The position numbers and the translations under genes were made by a program. A stretch of 64,000 bases of DNA from Myxococcales bacterium (GTDB lineage Bacteria > Myxococcota_A > Polyangia > Polyangiales > Houyiibacteriaceae): the NCBI GenBank assembly GCA_029861865.1, contig JAOTYL010000001.1, positions 382,066-446,065 of the forward strand, given 5' to 3'. Positions 59,410 to 64,000 of the stretch are shown in pieces (position 1 is the stretch's first letter; each line of letters begins with the position of its first letter). The notes beneath the pieces are model-generated. The model was given only the letters and a program-made list of their open reading frames with translations, ran no database searches and was not told where the DNA came from.

Positions 59410-60426
59410 GTGAACAAAACGATGAAAGCTTGGTTTTCCTGGATCTTGGCGATTGCTTGCTTCTGTGTGGCGGGATCGTCCGTGCAAGAGGTGCGAGCCG
59501 AAGAAAAGACCGTGATCCGCTATGCGACCCTGGCGCCTTCGCAGTCTGCCTTTGGCAAGATCCTCAAAGCCTGGGGGAGGTCCCTCAAAAAAGAAACCGA
59601 GGGGCGGGTCGAGTTCCGCGTCTACTCGGGCGGCAGCCAAGGCGACGAGCGCGACGTCATCCGCAAGATGCGGGCGGGGCAAATCGATTCGGCCGGAATG
59701 ACCACCGTGGGGCTCGGGATCGTCGTGCCGCAGATCCGGGTGCTCGCGGCGCCTGGGGTGATCGAGAACTACGAAGATCTCGGACGCGTACGCGAGAAGA
59801 TGGATGCGCGGTTCGTAGAGATGTTTAGCAAGGCCGGGTTCGTCTTGTTGGCCTGGTCCGACGCGGGCAAGGGGCGGATCATGTCGACGGTCCCCATCCT
59901 CCGGCCCGCGGATTTGAAGGCACACCGGCCGTGGGCTTGGAAGGACGATCCGATCTTCAACGAGTTCTTGCAGGTCGTCGGCGCGAATCCCGTGCGGCTC
60001 GGCATTGGGGAGGTGTACCCCGGCCTTCAGACCAACATGGTCGACGTCGTCCCCGCCTCGGCGATCGGAGCTGTGGCGCTCCAGTGGTTTACGAAGCTCA
60101 AGTACATGTCGAAGGACAGCTTCGGCATCATCGTCGGCGCGTCGATCGTCAAGAAAGAGAAGTTCGACGAGTTGTCCGCCGGGGATCAAGAGATTCTCGT
60201 GAGTACCGCCAAGCGAGCCGCCCTCGCGCTCGACAAGCTCGTCCGCAAGGACGACGCCGAGGCCTACCAGGCGATGGTGCGCCGCGGGATCGAGATCATC
60301 GACACCGGCCCCTACCGCGCCGAGTGGGAAAAAGCTGCCAAAGAAACCCGCCAGCGCCTCATCGGCCGAATCTACAGCAAGAGCCTGCTAGCCGAAGTCG
60401 AAGCCGCAGCCAGCCCCCCAAATTAA
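59410..60426 (+). CDS. TRAP-type substrate-binding protein (DctP family), orphan
   Basis: 338 residues from GTG 59410; an in-frame ATG at 59422 is also possible. Signal peptide to about residue 31 (VRA). DctP pattern: IRYATLAPSQSAFGKILKAW, FRVYSGGSQGDERDVIRKMR, GIGEVYPGLQTNMVDVVPAS and VGASIVKKEKFDELSAGDQE. TRAP binding proteins deliver carboxylates to DctQM membrane partners. No DctQ or DctM gene is in the window. An alternative is a signalling or sensing role; the tyrosine phosphatase 3 bp upstream hints at the latter. Confidence 0.88.
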   Translation: MNKTMKAWFSWILAIACFCVAGSSVQEVRAEEKTVIRYATLAPSQSAFGKILKAWGRSLKKETEGRVEFRVYSGGSQGDERDVIRKMRAGQIDSAGMTTVGLGIVVPQIRVLAAPGVIENYEDLGRVREKMDARFVEMFSKAGFVLLAWSDAGKGRIMSTVPILRPADLKAHRPWAWKDDPIFNEFLQVVGANPVRLGIGEVYPGLQTNMVDVVPASAIGAVALQWFTKLKYMSKDSFGIIVGASIVKKEKFDELSAGDQEILVSTAKRAALALDKLVRKDDAEAYQAMVRRGIEIIDTGPYRAEWEKAAKETRQRLIGRIYSKSLLAEVEAAASPPN

Positions 60427-60434
60427 CCCCCAGT

Positions 60435-60455
60435 AAAAGGGGACAGTCCCCTTTT
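60435..60455. terminator. GGGGACAGTCCCC palindromic repeat, copy 2 (convergent terminator)
   Basis: AAAGGGGACAGTCCCCTTT, with a further A and T at the ends, lies between the convergent DctP gene (ends 60426) and the CEC-tail lipoprotein gene (ends 60459). The stem plus T run reads as a terminator on both strands. Together with TTAACCCCCAG before it, the element matches copy 3 at 61590-61622. Confidence 0.75.
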
Positions 60456-60458
60456 CTG

Positions 60459-61412
60459 TCAGCGGTCGTCGCGATGGTCGTCGTCGTCCTCGGGCTCGCA
60501 TTCGCACGCATAGCACTCGCATGCGTCGCACCCGCACATCCGGTCGTCGTCGCACTCGCAAGCGTCGCACTCGCAGCTCTCGCACTCGCAGTCTTTGCCG
60601 TCGTGCGCGTCGTCGTCGTCGTCGTCGCAGTCGAGGTCGCCAGGAGCCATCATCGTGTATGCCGCGCCGTCGTCGATCGCCATGTCGCCGCTCTGGTCGT
60701 GCGGAACCGTGACGACGCATTCGCCGGTGGTTGGGTTTCCGGCTTCGTCCGAAGCGTGCCAGGCGAGCCTGTAGACTCGGCCGTTCCCGCCGCCTTGGCG
60801 CTCGGCTCGTAACTTCACACCGTCGCAACCGAACACGATGTCGGGCTCGGTGTTGCCGTCACCCATGTCGTTGACCGGCTCGTCGCTCGACGCCGTCAGG
60901 AAGGTGACCTCGACGTCGTCTTCGCAGGCATCGGTGATATCGGCGCAGTCAGCCGCCGAGATCGTCTTGAATTTGTGGTTGGGGGGCCAGAGCTCGGGCT
61001 CGCGGGTTTCGGCCGTGGGCGGCTCGGTGTCCACTACGGTCAGCTTGGCTTCACACTCGAAGACTGCCGGCTCTCCGCCTTCGACCGAGGCTTCGGCGGT
61101 GACGACCACCTCATGCTCACCGACTTCGAACGGCCCTTCGTCATTGAGAGTTAGCTCGATTTCGTCGCACGCGCTTTCGGAGACGTCGCCTGCGGGCTCG
61201 AGGTAGATGGTGTCCGGATTGCCTTTGCCGTCTTCGCATTCGACGGTGAAGTCATCGGGGCATACCCAGTCTTCCGGTTTGAGCTGCTCGGCATCGTCCA
61301 CGCAAGACGCGACGAGTGCCGTGGGTGATCCTTCGACACCATCGCTGTTACAAGAGGCGGTGAGGGCGAGCGCGAAAGCACCCGCGATTAGAAGCATTGA
61401 TCGATGAGGCAT
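60459..61412 (-). CDS. Lipoprotein with metallothionein-like CEC/Asp-rich tail
   Basis: 317 residues from ATG 61412. Lipobox LTASC (Cys 21). The middle is a set of beta-sandwich (HYR-like) segments (FEVGEHEVVVTAEASVEGG; TLNDEGPFEVG; WHASDEAGNPTTGECVVTVP). The last 43 residues are DCDDDDDDAH-type acidic sequence leading to CECESCECDACECDDD and CGCDACECYACECE, with 12 Cys in 32 residues, then Asp/Arg. A run of Cys-x-Cys and Cys-x-x-Cys of this density resembles metallothionein and suggests metal binding at the surface. No homologue is recalled. Confidence 0.72.
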   Translation of the reverse strand: MPHRSMLLIAGAFALALTASCNSDGVEGSPTALVASCVDDAEQLKPEDWVCPDDFTVECEDGKGNPDTIYLEPAGDVSESACDEIELTLNDEGPFEVGEHEVVVTAEASVEGGEPAVFECEAKLTVVDTEPPTAETREPELWPPNHKFKTISAADCADITDACEDDVEVTFLTASSDEPVNDMGDGNTEPDIVFGCDGVKLRAERQGGGNGRVYRLAWHASDEAGNPTTGECVVTVPHDQSGDMAIDDGAAYTMMAPGDLDCDDDDDDAHDGKDCECESCECDACECDDDRMCGCDACECYACECEPEDDDDHRDDR

Positions 61413-61544
61413 AGTCGCGGTATTGCCACGCCGAGGGTTGCCCTGCCAAGGCTTAGAACGGCGGAAAATACGAGGAAATACAAACTGGAAAGGTTTCCTG
61501 AACGCCAGTGTGCGATCGACTACACAGCGCTCCTGTACAAACGC

Positions 61545-61580
61545 GAACGTGCCGGGCGCTCGAGGCACGCCGGCACGTTC
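61545..61580. other. 10-bp stem hairpin in the gene-free region before the OmpA gene end
   Basis: GAACGTGCCG (61545-61554) pairs with 61571-61580 around a 16-nt loop. It lies between the divergently placed lipoprotein start (61412) and the GGGGACTGTCCCC copy at 61602. It may act with that copy as a bidirectional terminator. Confidence 0.5.
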
Positions 61581-61601
61581 GCTGCGGTATTAACCCCTGG
61601 T

Positions 61602-61622
61602 AAAAGGGGACTGTCCCCTATT
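61602..61622. terminator. GGGGACTGTCCCC palindromic repeat, copy 3
   Basis: AAAGGGGACTGTCCCCT directly abuts the stop codon (61621-61623) of the OmpA-family gene. On the minus strand the stem is followed by TTTTACCAGGGG, giving a short T run. The match to copy 2 extends left through TTAACCCC. Confidence 0.7.
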
Positions 61623-62379
61623 ACTGGCCGATGGAGGAGAGGTCGGGGAGCTCGTCTAGGTTCGGGACGAGGGCGATTTCGATGCGGCGGTTTTGTGCGC
61701 GACCTTCTTTGGTGTCGTTGGACGCGACCGGCTGGGTGTCCGCGTAGGCAGCTCCCGAGATCCGAGTGGCTGGGACGCCGTACTCGGTCAGGAGCTTGGT
61801 CACGTCGATCGCGCGTGCGCCCGAGAGCTCCCAGTTCGAGGGAAAGCGTGCGGTCCTGATCGGAACGTTGTCGGTGTGGCCGCCCACCTGGAAGCTACGA
61901 CCCTTGAGGCTCGCGAGGACGGGACCGACCTCGGCTAGGATCTTGACGCCGTCTTTTTTGAGCTTGGCTTGGCCGCTCGGGAAGAGAACCGCTTCAGGAA
62001 GCTCGATGACCATCTTGTTGCGCACGATGCGGACCTTGAGCTTGCCAGCGTCGATCATCGACTTGAGCTGCCTCAGCATCGAGTTGTACTCGGCGAGGCG
62101 CTTTTGCGCGCGAGCCTCACGTGCGGCGGCTTCGGCGAGCGCGGCCTCCATCGCATTGATCTGGCCCTTCTGCGCTTTCATGTCGGAGGTGTAGCCGGCG
62201 ACCAATTTGTTGAGGTTCTCGCGGTCCTTCTTGCACTGTTCGAACGATGCCCCCGTCTCTTGGCTCATCGCCTCGAGCTCAGCGATTCGGGCGTCCTTCG
62301 CCCGTAGCTCGTCCTTTTTACAGCCCGCCGTCAGCATCAGGCCGACGGACAACATCAGTACCCAGCTTGCTTTATACAT
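61621..62379 (-). CDS. OmpA-family lipoprotein with coiled coil
   Basis: 252 residues from ATG 62379, preceded by GGAGGGG; the ATG at 62391 lies inside that site. Lipobox LTAGC (Cys about 20). Residues 25-110 are predicted coiled coil (KDARIAELEAMSQETG; MEAALAEAAAREARAQKRL). The OmpA/MotB C-terminal domain follows, with VLFPSGQAKLKKDG, VGGHTDNVPI and NWELSGARAIDVTKLL, and then RAQNRRIEIALVPNL. The peptidoglycan-binding Asp/Arg residues are present. It probably ties the outer membrane to the cell wall. Confidence 0.9.
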   Translation of the reverse strand: MYKASWVLMLSVGLMLTAGCKKDELRAKDARIAELEAMSQETGASFEQCKKDRENLNKLVAGYTSDMKAQKGQINAMEAALAEAAAREARAQKRLAEYNSMLRQLKSMIDAGKLKVRIVRNKMVIELPEAVLFPSGQAKLKKDGVKILAEVGPVLASLKGRSFQVGGHTDNVPIRTARFPSNWELSGARAIDVTKLLTEYGVPATRISGAAYADTQPVASNDTKEGRAQNRRIEIALVPNLDELPDLSSIGQ

Positions 62380-62556
62380 ATGCCCCTCCATAAACGAGTT
62401 TCACTACTTGGGAGCGGCACCTTATCAAGCACTTGGGGCAAGGCAAGCGGTTGTTTGCTCTTTACGCGCCAGGGCTCCGGCCCCCACCCCGGTCGCAGTT
62501 TTTTCGCCCTCATGGCCGACCAAACCAGACCTCGGCGAGCGAGCCTCAGGGGGCGG

Positions 62557-63111
62557 TCAGTCCTTGGAGATCTCGCCTCGACGAAGCTTGCGGTAGAGCT
62601 CCAACGAGTCCTTCAGGATTTGGAGCGCAGCCTCGCGGTTTTGCATGCCTTCGACGATGACCTCTTTGTGCTCGAGCGCTTTGTAGTCTTCGAAGAACCG
62701 CTGAATCTCGAGGAGCTTGTGCTTGGGCAAGTCGCCGAGATCGCGCCGGGCTTCGTACTCGGGGTCGTGGGCGCTGATCGCGATGATCTTGTCGTCGATC
62801 CCCTTGTCGTCGCGCATCCGCATCACCCCGATCGCGCGGGCGTACATGATCGTCAAGGGCACCACCGGCTCTTGGCCGATGACCAGCACATCGAGCGGGT
62901 CGCCATCATCGCAAAAGCTTCGGGGGACGAATCCGTAGTTCGCGGGATAGTGGACGGCGCTAAAAAGGACGCGGTCGAGCTTGAGAAGGCCGCTCTCCTT
63001 GTCGAGCTCGTACTTGTTCTTGCTCCCCGTCGGGACTTCGATGACGACGGGGAAGACCGTATCGAGTTGGTCTTCGTCGATGTAGACGTCGTGCCAGGGG
63101 TGCATGGGCAT
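62557..63111 (-). CDS. ppa: Inorganic pyrophosphatase
   Basis: 184 residues, family I soluble. The conserved sites are [39 protein letters not shown] (metal-binding Asp cluster) and [11 protein letters not shown]-like [13 protein letters not shown]. It hydrolyses PPi to two phosphates. ATG 63111 or 63105 is possible. The GGAGG is about 13 bases upstream of the first. It is followed upstream by the EXPERA-like gene with 7 bp between, so they form one transcript. Confidence 0.95.
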   Translation of the reverse strand: MPMHPWHDVYIDEDQLDTVFPVVIEVPTGSKNKYELDKESGLLKLDRVLFSAVHYPANYGFVPRSFCDDGDPLDVLVIGQEPVVPLTIMYARAIGVMRMRDDKGIDDKIIAISAHDPEYEARRDLGDLPKHKLLEIQRFFEDYKALEHKEVIVEGMQNREAALQILKDSLELYRKLRRGEISKD

Positions 63112-63118
63112 TGGGCGA

Positions 63119-63613
63119 CTAGCCCCTCCTTACGTCGAAAGGGTTCGGGTTCCGCATGCGATAGGCGAGCAACAACGGGATGACGCCGTACGGGCCGTTG
63201 AACGCCCAGAACACGAGCGGATTTCCCGGAGGGGGGCCGATCCAATACTCGGCGATGTAAAACTCGATGACCCCGTGCATCATCGCGCCGACATAAAGGA
63301 ACGCCGGAATTCGGATCCAGTTCTTCCCTTTGACGAAGGCGTAGACCAGCAAAACATAGAACGGGCCGTACACCATTCCCGAGATGCCGGTGTTGATGCG
63401 GATGTAGTCGTGATCGGCGAGGAAGAAGTGGTCCTGGGCGACCTCTCCGTACCATCGGTTGGCGCGAGACCAAAAGGCGTCGCCTTCGAGGAGCCCGAGC
63501 GCATGCCAGGAATCCGAGAAAAACGATGAGAATGCAAAGAACGAAAAGCACGCGACGAAAAACCAGTCCCGAGGCCGCGCGCTGAGGGGACTACCGGTGC
63601 TCGATGGACTCAT
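63119..63613 (-). CDS. EXPERA-domain-like (emopamil-binding/TMEM97-type) membrane protein
   Basis: 164 residues from ATG 63613 (GGAG just upstream); the longer frame lacks coding character. Four predicted membrane helices. The order [20 protein letters not shown], then [38 protein letters not shown] and [20 protein letters not shown] fits the EXPERA family (EBP, TM6SF, TMEM97), proteins acting on or binding sterols and lipids in eukaryotes. Bacterial function is not known. Called by pattern memory only. Confidence 0.55.
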   Translation of the reverse strand: MSPSSTGSPLSARPRDWFFVACFSFFAFSSFFSDSWHALGLLEGDAFWSRANRWYGEVAQDHFFLADHDYIRINTGISGMVYGPFYVLLVYAFVKGKNWIRIPAFLYVGAMMHGVIEFYIAEYWIGPPPGNPLVFWAFNGPYGVIPLLLAYRMRNPNPFDVRRG

Positions 63614-63674
63614 GCGATCTCCGTGAAAGCCGCTTCTTATATCATCGGGGACGCAGGGCTTGCTAGGGCGAGGT

Positions 63675-64000
63675 TCACCATTCGAGAATTGGCCAGCGTC
63701 GCCTTTTTGCGGCCCGGCGCAAACGCGGGTCGGGCGCGATGACGCGTGGGTTTCCGACCGCATCCAACATGGGGAAGTCGGTCAGCGAGTCGCTGTAGAA
63801 GAAGCAGTCGGCGAGGTTGATTCCGCGCTCGCCGGCCCACGCTCGGGCTCGTTTGACCTTGCCCGGCCCGTAACAGAGCGGCGACACGACCGTGCCATCG
63901 AGCTTACCAGCGGCGTCGGTGGGGAAATCGTTGGCCAGAAAATCATCGAGACCCCAGGTGTCACGTGCGACTCGAGCGGCGAACACCGACGCGCTGGTCA
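63675..64000 (-). CDS. HAD-IB phosphatase (SerB-like), N-terminus beyond window
   Basis: The frame runs off the right edge of the window, and only the C-terminal part of the protein is present. It shows VTSASVFAARVA (motif II region), GPGKVKRARAWAGERGINLA and the motif IV segment FFYSDSLTDFPMLDAVGNPRV, then APDPRLRRAAKRRRWPILEW. This matches HAD-superfamily subfamily IB hydrolases (phosphoserine phosphatase-like), with the nucleophile Asp outside the window. Confidence 0.8.
   Translation of the reverse strand, partial: TSASVFAARVARDTWGLDDFLANDFPTDAAGKLDGTVVSPLCYGPGKVKRARAWAGERGINLADCFFYSDSLTDFPMLDAVGNPRVIAPDPRLRRAAKRRRWPILEW

Overview
The window is a GC-rich bacterial chromosome segment with 53 protein genes that I can support and no rRNA, tRNA, CRISPR array or recognisable transposase gene. 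It most resembles Myxococcota (the former Deltaproteobacteria). The reasons are the many secreted lipoproteins with Cys-rich, Gly/Thr-rich or Asp-rich repeat architectures, a MYXO-CTERM-like tail on a di-haem protein, paired acyl-CoA dehydrogenases and a long-chain fatty acyl-CoA reductase. This assignment is inference from gene content, not from a marker gene.

Layout. 1-9.4 kb is housekeeping and transport: a truncated CNNM/HlyC-type membrane protein, LapA-like protein, NhaA, a Na/Pi symporter, a DUF5335 protein, a membrane-anchored FAH-family hydrolase, pyruvate phosphate dikinase and a methyltransferase. 9.5-13.2 kb holds an Asp-rich repeat lipoprotein with a near-identical 249-bp tandem repeat, facing an animal-type haem peroxidase lipoprotein. 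13.4-16.6 kb has an MBL-fold hydrolase, a HAD phosphatase, a CAP-domain protein and a small unknown. 16.6-23.5 kb is a tightly overlapping Cus-type copper/silver efflux operon (outer-membrane factor, adaptor, RND pump, detached DUF3347 lipoprotein), with a Cys/His-rich small secreted protein upstream. 23.6-36.7 kb is lipid and redox metabolism: SDR, amidohydrolase, a CGEGxCG-motif peptide, an HEWGH membrane protein, two acyl-CoA dehydrogenases, a cytochrome c-DM13 fusion, fatty acyl-CoA reductase, ThrH, glutathionyl-hydroquinone reductase, an exported pirin and a divergent LysR regulator.

36.7-39.0 kb is the most unusual stretch. A 28-unit GRCRCT hexamer array and a 224-bp block are repeated in direct orientation about 1.9 kb apart. 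The block ends just inside two unrelated genes, so both share the same upstream region and first codons. Between the copies lie a 216-bp element with 26-bp perfect inverted termini and a cassette of two convergent four-helix-bundle (23S-IVP family) genes. Each of those genes is preceded by a hairpin with a roughly 30-bp stem and 18-nt loop that buries its own Shine-Dalgarno sequence.

39.0-41.6 kb has a D-aminoacylase-type amidohydrolase and a lipoprotein. 41.6-53.8 kb is a cluster of secreted lipoproteins. Three of them share one constant C-terminal domain of about 190 residues behind variable Cys-rich or Gly-rich N-terminal parts, and each ends at a related hairpin terminator. 54-64 kb contains a beta-propeller/di-haem protein, an Ada-AraC-AlkA DNA repair fusion, a dual-specificity-type phosphatase with a TRAP-type solute-binding protein, a lipoprotein with a metallothionein-like CEC tail, an OmpA-family lipoprotein, inorganic pyrophosphatase, an EXPERA-like membrane protein and a truncated HAD phosphatase. 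A palindromic repeat with core GGGGACAGTCCCC occurs three times, each time abutting the stop codon of a minus-strand gene.
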